The notes below the pieces were generated by a model. It did not search any database. It was not told the DNA's origin and saw only the letters and a list, made by a program, of their open reading frames with translations. The position numbers and the translations under genes are program-made. A stretch of DNA of 64,000 nt from assembly GCA_034359265.1 (NCBI GenBank), contig CP136896.1, positions 32,552,001-32,616,000 of the forward strand, in the 5' to 3' direction. Numbering within the stretch: the first letter of the stretch is position 1; each line of letters begins with the position of its first letter. Below, piece by piece: positions 10,026 through 20,232 of this stretch. The DNA comes from Canna indica. Lineage: Eukaryota > Streptophyta > Magnoliopsida > Zingiberales > Cannaceae.

Positions 10026-11288
10026 ATGGAGACCCGTAATGCTGCTCTGAGTGGTAGCGGTAGCAATTCCACCGAACATTGGGGCCGAGGCCGAGGCCGG
10101 GGGTGAGATCGAAGTCGGGGGCCATGGAAGAGAACAGTCAGAGGAAGAGGGTTAGGATTCTATGGTTGTGCAGCTACAAGCTCAGGTACCTCAGATAACA
10201 GAAGCGCTCCGCAGGGAGCAGGAGTTGAGATAGTAGATGCAGCAGCAACAACAGCCACCCCAGTCGGTACCCGTGGCCCCTATGGTACCGGAGGTGGCTG
10301 AGCAGGTAGCATCGCAGGTCAGGGTCCTAGGAGCACCCACAAACGTAGACTTCGTCAAGTTCAGTCTGCCAGTATTCACCGATACAGACCGGCAAGTGGA
10401 AGTCACCGAGTTCCTAGGGTACTGTTACGAGCTGTGTATAGGATTGGGGTGCTCGTCAAAGGTGGCGGCTCGCATAGTTGGCCTGCAACTAAGGGGACCT
10501 GCCAAGTACTAGTTGCATACCTGGAGGGGTCGTAGGGCAGCACTCGCACCACCTCCCACCTGGGAAGAATTTAGGGCAACTGTAGAGGAGTAGTACCTGA
10601 CGATGTGTGTCCGCGATAAGCGAGCATGAGATTTTGAGTTGCTGCGTCAGTCTGGAGGCATGTCAGCAGCAGACTACGAAATGGAGTTTACCCGACTTTC
10701 TAAGTACCACCCAACTCTAGTGGCTACTGAGACTGTCAGGGTGAAAAGGTTCGTGGAGGGTTTGAGACCTCAGATAGGCAGGCTTATCCATTACACCGAG
10801 GACTCCACATTTGCTCGGGTGGTGGATGAGGCCCTTCGGAAGGAAGCACTGGTGCCATCCGAGAGAAATGATGGGCCGCCCAAGAAGAAATTTCGGCCTC
10901 AAGGATCTGGAGGTCGGCCGTGGCATTCAGAGGGGACTGTGACCACCGTTGATCACCAGCAGAGTCGTGGGCACAACAGTAGCAGGGGCCGCTGAGGCTC
11001 ATGGTTAGGGGTGGCGAGGCAAACAGAGATAGGGGGCACTACTAAGAAGACAAACATGTCGTAGTGTGGTCGTTGTAACCGTAAACACTGGGGGGCTTGC
11101 TATGGCCGCACAGATGGATGCTTCAGATGTCTGCAGGTTGGGCACTTTATGATGGATTGTCGGACAAAGGTGGCCAGAGATCTGAGCTGTCAAAAGGAAA
11201 GGCGCCGATGTCAGTGGGGTCAGTGGCACAGAAGGGTTAGACGTAGAGCAGAGGGCCGCAGGCTAGTCACTCTGAGAAACCGTTTGCC
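10026..11288 (+). pseudogene. gag of chromovirus A
   Basis: The start ATG at 10026 is supported by the related copy in element D (61009), which begins the same way. After a short Gly-Arg stretch there are stops, then the retrotransposon gag core (about 10330-10830, containing FTRLSKYHPTL and VKRFVEGLRPQI). A CCHC zinc knuckle CFRCLQVGHFMMDC follows at 11119-11160. Gag would form the particle and bind RNA. The frame is broken near 10108, 10230, 10510 and 10995, so no full-length Gag can be made. Confidence 0.9.
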
Positions 11289-13114
11289 CGATTTTACGCC
11301 ATGTACCATGATGGGGCAGAGGCATCTAGAGCAGTGGTAATAGGTACTATTTTAGTCTGTTCATCTGCTGCTTATGTTCTATTTGATCCGGGTGCCACGC
11401 ACTCATTTGTGTTTGCCAAATTTGCTGTTGAGTTACCTATGGAACATTCCATGCTTGACAGGTCATTTCTGGTATCAATGCCTACGGGCGATGCAATTAT
11501 AGCTAAATCAATTTTTTGAGACTGCGAAGTGCTCATCTAGGGCCATGCATTGAGGGCAGATTTGACACTCCTGCCCATGCTTGAACTCGATGTCATTCTC
11601 GGCATCGGTTGGCTAGCGGAGCACTTTGTGTTGCTGGATTGTAGGGCAAAGACAGTCATGTTCAGCAAGCCCGGGTTGCCGCAGTTCACCTTCCAAGGAG
11701 AAGGAAGGAGTGAGCCGATTGGGGTCATCTCAACCCTTAAGCTCGTAAACTGCTTCAGGGTGGCTGCTAGTCCTTAATGGCCTTCGTATCCATGGCCGAG
11801 GAAAAGGGGGGTACGGCAGGGGATGTCGGTGGAACTCTGGTAGTCTGCGAGTTCCCCGATATGTTTTCCGAGGAGTTGTCAGGATTGCTGCCCAGGAGAG
11901 AGGTTGATTTTTGCATTGATTTGCAGCCCGAAGTGAAGCTGATCTCCATCCCACCCTATAGGATGGTGCCGGCCGAACTCAAGGAGTTAAAAGTACAATT
12001 GCAAGAGATGCTGGACCTGGGCTTCGTCCGGCCGAGTGTGTCACCATGGGGTGCTCCAGTACTCTTCATGAAGAAGAAGGATAGGTCTATGCGCATGTGT
12101 ATTGACAATAGGCAGCTGAATAAAGTGACGATCAAGAATCGTTACCCACTACCGAGGATAGACAATTTATTTGACCAACTGCAGGGAGCATAATGGTTTT
12201 CTAAGATCGACTTGAGGTCTGGATACCATCAGCTGAGAATCTGGGACTGCGATGTGCCTAAGATTGCCTTCAGGACTCGCTATGGCCACTACGAGTTCCT
12301 AGTGATGTCTTTGGATCTGACCAAAGCACCTATGACTTTCATGGACTTGATGAACTGGGTGTTTAAGGAGTACCTGAGAAGTTTTGTGATCATCTTCATT
12401 GACGACATCTTAGTATACTCCAAGAGTGAGGAGGAGCACTACGAACACTTGTGGATGGTCATGGGAACCCTTAGAGAGAACCGGTTGTTCGCTAAATTCT
12501 CCAAGTGTGAATTCTGGTTGGAAAGTGTAGGTTTCCTGGGCCATGTAGTGTCCAAAGAAGGGATAAGGGTGGATCCTGCAAAGGTGGGGGCTGTGCATAA
12601 CTGGAGACGGCCAACCAGCGTGACTGAGATTCGCAGCTTTCTTGGGTTGGCCGGGTACTACCGAAAGTTTGTGTAAAACTTCTCCAGGATTGTGGCCCCT
12701 TTGACTCGGTTGACTCAGAAAAAGGTCAAATTTGATTGGGACGACAAGTGTGAGGAGAGCATTCAGACGCTCTAAGAAAGCTTGACGTCAGCGCTTGTGT
12801 TGGTTGTCCCTTCTTGTTCAGGAGGATTTGTAGTCTTCTGTGATGCCTCTCGGGTTGGCCTGGGCTGTGTTCTGATGCAGTTTGGCAGAGTCATAGCCTA
12901 TGCGTCCCGTCAACTGAAGGTTCATGAAAAGATCTACCCGACGCACGATATAGAGCTGGCAGCAGTGGTTTTTGCACTAAAGCTCTGGCGTCATTACCTG
13001 TACGAGGAGACTTGTGAGATTTATACAGATCACAAGAGCCTCCAATACTTGCTTACCCAAAGAGAGCTGAACCTCAGGCATAGGAGGTGGCTGGAGCTCC
13101 TAAAAGGACTATGA
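11289..13114 (+). pseudogene. protease, reverse transcriptase and RNase H of chromovirus A
   Basis: The protease has its active-site motif as FDPGATHSFV, with the Asp codon at 11385. The RT spans about 11950-12600 with [18 protein letters not shown]; the catalytic Asp-Asp codons are at 12401-12406. A Tyr of the usual CIDYRQLNK motif is Asn here. RNase H (about 12830-13060) has [13 protein letters not shown] and [10 protein letters not shown]. Stops at 12191 (after LQGA), 12674 (after RKFV) and others, plus frame changes near 11515 and 11775, inactivate the polyprotein. Confidence 0.92.
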
Positions 13115-14160
13115 CTGCATTATTATGTATCATCCGGGGAAAGCCAATGTAGTAGCAGATGCTTTGCGCAGAAAATCCATGGTCAGTTTGGCTCATTTGG
13201 AAATCAGGAGAAGGCCACTAGCGCGAGAGCTAGCGCTGTGCCTGGATGGGGGAGCAATCCTGACTGTATCAATTTTGGGTACTCTGGTGGCACACCTGCG
13301 GGTACAGTCCACCTTGGTGGACATATTGCGTGCCGCGTAGGAGGAGGATGCATTTGTTCTCTGACAAGGGATCTGGTCCGAAGAGGTGACGCAGATGACG
13401 GGTTCGGGGTCGACTCAGAGGGTGTTCTAAGGTTCAGAGATTGGATCGTGGTGCCTGATATGGCAGAGGTACGCCGACAAGTTTTGGAAATGGGTCACCG
13501 TTCCACTTACACGATGCACCCGGGAGCCACCAAAATGTACCGAGACTTAAGGCAACACTACTAGTGGAAGGGCATGAAGAGAGAGGTAGCAGAGGTTGTA
13601 TCCAAGTGTCTGGTCTACCAACAGGTAAAGGCCGAACACCTGAAGCCCGCATGGCTGCTATAGAATCTCAAGGTCCCCGAGTGGAAGTGGGAGAAGATCA
13701 CCATGGACCTAGTGACCGGGCTGCCTAGGTCAAGAGGAGGTTTGGATTTCATTTGGGTGGTGTTCCTGAAGGTTTCCCCCATGAAAGGGGTAGTCCAATT
13801 TAGGAAGAAGGAAAGTTGAGCCCTAGGTTCATTGGGCCTTTCCCTATTCTCAAGCGAAGAGGCACAGTGGCTTACGAGCTAGCTTTGCCTCCTAGCCTGA
13901 GCAAAGTTCACCCAATCTTTCATGTGTCAATGCTCCGGAGATATGTGAGGGATGAATCCCATGTGATCGAGCCAACTGCGTGGACACGACAGTCTCGTAT
14001 GAGGAGAGGCTAGTAGAGGTACTTGACCGACATATCAGGAAGCTGAGATCCAAGTAAATTCCCTTGGTGAAAGTTAGGTGGGAGCATCACACCGGGCAAG
14101 AGGCTACCTGGGAAGTAGAGAGGGACATGAGGGAGCACTACCCCTCCCTGTCCCAGGATA
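13115..14160 (+). pseudogene. integrase remnant with C-terminal chromodomain, chromovirus A
   Basis: The HHCC zinc-binding part is at about 13490-13625 (HRSTYTMHPG; the expected CxxC is changed to CLVY). The catalytic core starts (WEKITMDLVTGLP, 13690) but about 400 bp carrying its active site are gone. At about 13765 the frame continues straight into the C-terminal part (SPMKGVV, then [12 protein letters not shown]). The chromodomain-like tail (about 14030-14155) contains IPLVKVRWEHH and QEATWEVERDMREHYP, typical of Tekay/Del chromoviruses. It would target integration to heterochromatin. Confidence 0.9.
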
Positions 14161-14200
14161 TGGTGAGTCCCTATGCTTTACTAAATTCGAGGATGAATTT

Positions 14201-14217
14201 CCCTTAAGGGGGGAAGG
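14201..14217 (+). other. polypurine tract of A
   Basis: CCCTTAAGGGGGGAAGG precedes the 3' LTR start TGTAATACCCGAG and fixes its left border. Confidence 0.85.
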
Positions 14218-14218
14218 T

Positions 14219-16617
14219 TGTAATACCCGAGATTTCCTAACATATAAGTTTTATGTGGAGCGCACGGGATCAGGGAATAGTCAGGTTGAGTCGCGAGAAT
14301 CGACAGTAGTGGAAGGCATAACTTAATTTGTTGATTCGTGAAGCATGTCGTATGACTTATGTGTTAGATTGACTCAAGTTGGGTTGAGATCGGGTTCGCG
14401 GATCGAGTCGGGGCTTGATCCGGGTTTGGGTGGAGTCGAATGAGGGGCTTTAAGTGAATCGGGGGCATTCTCATCAAAAAATAAAGAAAGATAAAACCCC
14501 TCGCCCCAAGCCACCGTGCGGCTCAAGGCAAGTTGAGCCGCACGCAGCCGGAGAGAGTAAGGGGGAGGAGAAGAGAACTTTGGGGCGGCACCGAATCTGC
14601 ATTGTCGTCGGAGGAATCGAGATCGTCTTCATCCCATCCATCATCTTCTCATGATCAAGGTGAGTGGTCGGGTTTGAAAGAAAGGGGAGGTGGGTGGCCG
14701 AACCTTGGAAGTTTTCATGGATCGGGTTTTTATGTGATGATTCTTGCCGATCGTTGTAGTTCTTGTATTTAGAGTTTGGATGATTCGTCTCATTGTGCTT
14801 TATGTGTTTTATTGATGATGATTTTTGAGATCTAGTGGTTGGCCGAATAGAGGAAAAAGGGGAAAGGTCATGCTGAAATTTTCCCCGATTTCCTCGAGCG
14901 GCTTAAAACTCTTAGATTCTCTCCTTCTAGTTAAAGAATTGATCATTGCATCAATATGGAGGGATGATAGTCGAGAGCATGCCCTTCCAGTCTAGAAGGC
15001 TCGACCGAGCAAGGGATTACTCTGCTCAAGATTCGGCTGAGCAAGGTTGAGGATGATACAGAAAGATAAATCGTTTTTGTTTATGCTAGATTTCATATTC
15101 GATAACTTGAATGTAGATCTTGGCGCTTGCCGAGTCGTTCATGGTCATCTTAGGTGATTTTGAAATATTAGGAAAGATCACACTATAATGTTGCATATTG
15201 ATAGAGAAATTCAAGAGGTATCATATAATTCATTAATTTTCCTTTACCGCACTATTGATGTTTGTTTGAGATTTCCATGCTAGTACATTATTACCTTGCC
15301 GAAATTTCTCTATAAATGCAAAATTTAATTGCTTTAAATGTTGCTGTCACGTGTAGTTTATGCAATTACCTGTAAAATAAAGTCAATATAATCAATATGC
15401 TGTGACACACTTGTATTTGAACATATTCCAACTCATGACATGTGGTTCACTCGTATGGAATGTGGCTAAGGATGTTAGATGAATTTAATAACACCATCGG
15501 GTGTTTAGCTATCGAGAAAACATGGATGTGGACGAGCTAGGTGTCACACCTAGGGAATAATCAGCGGGCAATGATGTGCGGCTAATGGGGCCTGGAATGA
15601 GGAGGGGGGGCGGGGGGAGGTTCTGGTGAAGGCCCGAGGTTTAAATAGGAAAACTGTAGAGCACTTTGTTTATGTACTGTGATTTAGATGGTCTACTGAG
15701 GAGTGTTATTAGCCACACGACTACCATACTACTCAGCAATGATTAGGGTCTTGAGATTGCACCAACGGGCCTGCTAGGTGTTAGACCCGAGTGGCGGAGG
15801 GTCTTGGGATTTCGTCAGTGGGCCACGCTGACGGTAGACCCGAGTTGGGTGGGACTAGCTATCCCTAACCCGGAGGGTTCTTGAGACTAGTAGCCATCCT
15901 AGTCGACGGACCTGGTAATTTGATTGTTTACATTATGTGTGCCTCATTGGGCTGATTGTGGGGCCCGGTCTGGCCTGGTTTATGTAGAGAGGGGGAGCCC
16001 AGTAGGGCCGAACCCCCCTTACATATGTTAAGGCTTATAGCAGCCGAATGACACCAAGTTTGATAAGGGTCAAAGAGGCTGATTTACCTACTCTCATGAC
16101 ATGGCAAATCGGTGGGTTATCATGGTGTGATCAGCTTAAATTCCTTATTTGTATCATACCTTGTATATGTTACCTCACCGAGGATTTAAGTGGAGGTTCG
16201 TAAGCATCGCTCACTGAGTTCCTCGTGAACTCATGGTTTTATTTATTGTTATTTAGCTGAGCCCGACCAATGAGGTATGACTTGGTGGCTTGACACAGCT
16301 GGAGTACAGGTGGAGGCACAGATCTTGTAGCAGGCATCCATAGAGTCGTAGTCGTGTTATTTAGGGTTGATAATCATGCATTGAGTGGTCGTTTGTAAAA
16401 TCATTACTGTTTAAAACTTGAACTGTTATTTGAAAAGTTGAGTTGTTCTTTAAACTTAAAACTATTTTGAAATTAATAAAGTTTGGTCGCCGTTTATTTC
16501 ATGGCTTTTTCGTTGGTTCAATGTTGTTCTTTTATGATTGGTTAAATGCATGTGGTAGGCTTCAGGGTATCGACACTTACCCTGGCCGGTCATGCGACCC
16601 TGAGTTGGGGTGTGACA
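14219..16617 (+). repeat. 3' LTR of chromovirus A
   Basis: The 2,399-bp LTR starts TGTAATACCCGAGATTTCC and ends GGGGTGTGACA. It holds a TATA-like GATAAAACCCC near 14482, a perfect donor-like AAG|GTGAGTGG (14657-14666) and the matching acceptor region at 16258 mutated to GCTG. The sequence directly after 16617 is part of another LTR of the same family (B), so element A inserted into B. Confidence 0.92.
14660..16259 (+). other. putative LTR leader intron in A, acceptor lost
   Basis: The donor AAG|GTGAGTGG matches the donors in the LTRs of C, D, E and G. The acceptor expected before GCCCGACC reads AGCTGAGCCC, so the AG is lost here, although it is intact in the 5' LTR of the same element (9455-9456). 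That splicing occurs is inferred from conservation of both sites between divergent LTRs. Confidence 0.5.
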
Positions 16618-18323
16618 TTAACGATGAAGTTTCACGGAGTTTTCCTCAGATTTAGGGGTCGTCCGCAGGAAGGAAAAAGGGGAAAGGTCACGGCCGAATT
16701 TTCCCCTAATATCCTAGAATGGTCGTAACCTCTTGGATCGAGTTCTTTTTATGATTGGTGGCTCGATTATTCTTGATCATGGCCAAAAACCCTCTTCTTC
16801 CACCCTGATATAGCTCGGCCGAGCATGAGTAACTAGGTTAGGTTCGGCCAAGTGGGTGTGAGGAGGGGAAAGGGGCTCGACTTGGTTCATGCTTACATGT
16901 AGAGTTTTATTTCATCGTTTATGCCATAGATTTCTCACTTGATGTATGATCTGTTAGTAGTGGTAGATTCAGTTTATCATGCTATAAGGTAATGTTCTTG
17001 AATGCACATATATGGTTAGGATATAGAATTGCATGTAAATGCCCAATCCTTGCCATGTTATATTCCTTGTTTCCTTATCAAAATTTACAAATTTATTGCT
17101 GAATTTAATCTGATTATTTTTGAAAATCATGTGATTATTCATGTGGATAATTGTAGAATGAATTTCCTTTGTTATATATGTTGTGATGAACCCGAAAGTT
17201 GACATTTTCATGCTTATGAAATATGGTTACACTTAAGGAATATAATGCATAGACTAGGTTTCACACCTAGGGAATGATAGCAGACATTAGTACTCGACTA
17301 GTGCGATCCGAGGAAGGGGTCGGGTATGGGTTGATGCCCGGGGATTTAGATGGAATTTTTTTCTTTGAGAAACTCTGATTGTGTATTGTGATTGAGATGG
17401 TCTACTGAGGAGTACCAATAGCTAGAACGGCTACTACTCGATTCAGCGGTGATTAGGGTCTTGAGATTGCACCAGTGGGCCCGCTAGGTGTTAGACCCGA
17501 GTGGCGGAGTGTCTTGAGATTTCGTCAGTGGGCCACGCTGACTGTAGACCCAAGTCGGGTGGGACTAGCTATCCCGATCCTGGTGGGATCCTGAGACTAG
17601 TTGACCATTCTAGTCGATGGGCTTGGTGATTGTTATTGACACTCCTTGTATGTTGTATAGGCTAGTGCAGCCGAGTACTGTATTGTGGTGAAGGTCGAAT
17701 AGAGCCGGACCAGTCATGCAGGATGAGGCCATAGTGGCCGAATGATACTTAGTCTAAAGGAGCCGATATGGCCAGACCTACTTATTTGCATAGTATGGCC
17801 AATTGGCCGATTACCATGATATGACTAGCATAGACTTCTCATATAAGTGCTTGTGTATATATTTATATGTTATCGTATCAGAGATTTAATTAGAGGTTCG
17901 AAAGGACGTCTCACTGAGTTCCTCGTGTACTCATGGTTTTGTTTGTTGTTGTTTTGTAGAGCCCGACCAGTGAGGTACGACTTGGTGGGATGGTGCGACT
18001 AGAGGGCAGGCGTTGGCGCAGATCTCGTAGCAGGCAGTCATGTTGTCGTAGTCGTGTCGAGTAGGCTTGTTAGACATGCACTAAGTAGTTTTGTTCTTGA
18101 AAACTTGTAACTGTTCGACTTTGAAACTCGAGTTGCTTCCTTCGAATTTGAAACCCTTTAAAACTATTTTGATTTTGAATAAAGATTTGCGCCGCTCTTC
18201 CTTATTTCATGTTGCCTTGATATACAGTGTTTTCATGTATATTATTGTGTGGTGCATGTGGTAGGCTTCGGGGTACTGACACATACCCTGGTCAGTCACG
18301 CGACCCTGAGTTGGGGCGTGACA
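16618..18323 (+). repeat. chromovirus LTR B, right part only
   Basis: This resembles the last 1.7 kb of the LTR of A and ends GGGGCGTGACA. Shared features are the AAAAAGGGGAAAGGTCA block, the CAGTGGGCCACGCTGAC stem-loop near 17525 and the acceptor TTTTGTAG|AGCCCGACC at 17958. Its left part lies beyond element A, outside the window. No primer-binding site follows. The next bases belong to the Sire2 LTR, so B is a solo LTR or a 3' LTR inserted there. Confidence 0.88.
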
Positions 18324-18398
18324 GGTGTCTAGCTTGTGTTGTAAATCCTCATGATGATGCATAAGAACCCAAAAATCATACTTGAACCCCAAAATATA
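18324..18398 (+). repeat. Sire2 LTR, left fragment
   Basis: About 75 bp match positions 553-623 of the Sire1 LTR, including TCATGATGATGCATAAG and GAACCCAAAAA. The match stops at about 18398, where integrase sequence of element C begins. Confidence 0.85.
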
Positions 18399-19628
18399 TA
18401 GAATTATTGGTGGAAAGGCATGTAAAGAGAAGTGGCCAAGTTCGTGTCTAAGTGGTTAAGGCTGAGCATTTGAAGCCGGTAGGGTTGCTCCAGAACCTAG
18501 AAATACCAGAGTGGAAATAGGAGAAGATAACCATGGATTTTATGACGGGGTTGTCAACATCTGGGATGGGCAATGATTCTATCTGGGTAGTGGTGAATCG
18601 CCTAACCAAGACGTCACATTTTATACCGGTCAGGATGACCTTTTCAGCTGAGCAGTATGCGAGGTTGTTCTTGGATCGGATCATCGCATATCATGATGTT
18701 CCTGTTATGATCATCTCAAATCGGGGTGCTCAGTTCACAGCTCATTTTTGGCAGTCGTTCCAAGAGGCTTTGGGTACTCAGGGTCGGTTCAGTACTGCGT
18801 TTCACACTCAGACAGATGGTCAGTCGGAACGGACTATTCAAACGCTGGAGGGTATGCTGAGAGCATGTGTCCTGATTTAGAGGGGAGAGACACTTACCTC
18901 TGATTGAGTTTGCTTATAATAACAGCTACCACAACAGCATCATGATAGCTCCATTTGAGGCATTTTATGGGCGGAGATGCAGGTTGCCCGTAGGTTGGTT
19001 TGTGGCTAGGGGATTCCCTCATGATGGGACCTGACTTGGTGGAGGAGGCAGTGGAAAAGGTGAATCTAATCAGGGAGAGACTGTTGGCAGCACAGAGTCG
19101 CCAGAAGATATATGCGGATGGAAAGGCTAGGGAGGTAGAGTTTGCTGAGGGGGACATGATGTTCCTCAATGTGTCTGATATGAAAGGGGTGGTGAGATTT
19201 GTTAAGAAAGGGAAGATAAGCCCTAGATTCATTGGGTCGTTTCCTATTCTAAGGCGCAGGGGAGCCGTGGCCTATGAGTTGGCCTTACCTCCTAGTATGG
19301 ACCGAGTACATCTAGCGTTCCATGTGTCTATGCTGAAGAATTATATTCGGGATGGGTACCATGTGATTGAGCCTACCGTAGTAGAGGTGGATTCAGTAGT
19401 CTCCTATGAGGAGCGGCCAGTTGAGGTGCTAGATCGGTAGATCTAGAAATTGAGATCCAAGGACATTCCCTTGGTTAAGGTCAGGTGAGAGCACCATTCC
19501 GAGCAAGAGGCCACCTGGGAGGTGGAGCAAGATATGAGGGAGCGATATCCTTCATTGTTGGATTACCTGGTGAATCCTTAGTTTCTTTTCTGAAATTCGA
19601 GGATGAATTTTCTTTAAGGAGGGTGGAT
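18399..19628 (+). pseudogene. 3' half of chromovirus C: integrase and chromodomain
   Basis: Starts abruptly in the integrase zinc-binding region (YYWWKGM). The catalytic core is partly kept: WVVVNRLTKTSHFIPV, then IISNRGAQFTAHFW, where the usual Asp of SDRGxQF is Asn, and HTQTDGQSERTIQTLE. The C-terminal part has ISPRFIGSFPILRRRG, and the chromodomain-like tail has IPLVKVR and EATWEVEQDMRERYP. Stops at 18878, 19438 and others break it. Gag, protease, RT and the 5' LTR are missing, removed together with about 1 kb of the Sire2 LTR. Confidence 0.9.
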
Positions 19629-19958
19629 CGTAATATTCGAGATATTTAATTATATTCTTTTCCTTTATGGTTGTGTTTGCCAGCCTAGCAGACTAGTTCG
19701 AGGTCGAGCCGAGTCGACTCATGGTCCGGTGCGAGCTTGCGAGCTCGGGTAAGTAAAAATATGAGTCATGTAATTTTTGCTTGTGTAGATTAATTCATTT
19801 AAATTTTATGTTGTGTATGCATGATGGGTGTGCATGTATTGGAGGGTTATGTGGAGAATATGATTAATTAAGTTAATTTAAGTTAGTAGGTCCGGCTTCA
19901 GCATGAGGCAGATGCGGGTTGGATAAAGGATTTAGAGGGGTTAGGGTTGAGGAGGGAG

Positions 19959-19966
19959 TATAAAAA
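19959..19966 (+). promoter_or_regulatory. probable TATA box of LTR C
   Basis: TATAAAAA in the context GGAGTATAAAAACCCC is conserved in LTR E (25808) at the same distance from the LTR start. About 270 bp downstream lies the donor-like AG|GTGAGTGG. Confidence 0.7.
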
Positions 19967-20232
19967 CCCCTCCCCCAGCTTGTGGTTCCCTATTTGGAGC
20001 CACCCAAGCAATAGGAGAAAGGGTAGCTGCCAGCCACAGGAGCCAGCCAACTGCCCCTTCCTCTCTCTCTTGCAAGCCGCCGCCCCCAAGCCAGCCAGCC
20101 GCCGAGCATCTCCCATCTCCTTCTCTTCTTCCTCCCCTCTTGTCCCCTCCCTTGAGTCGAGATGCCATCTTTCGAAGCCGGATTCGTGCGCCGTCACCCA
20201 GGATTTCTCCTTTATTCATCCTTCCTATTTAG

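Larger units (their letters stand above)
8417..16617 (+). mobile_element. Ty3/gypsy chromovirus A (Tekay/Del type), 5'-truncated in this window
   Basis: The element comprises a 5' LTR remnant (8417-9814), primer-binding site, gag, protease, RT, RNase H, integrase remnant with chromodomain, polypurine tract and 3' LTR (14219-16617). The 5' remnant is 1,398 bp and the matching part of the 3' LTR (15221-16617) is 1,397 bp, so both end at the same place. The missing left part was displaced by Sire1. The two LTRs differ at many positions, so the insertion is not recent. Its right flank is the related LTR B. Confidence 0.93.
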
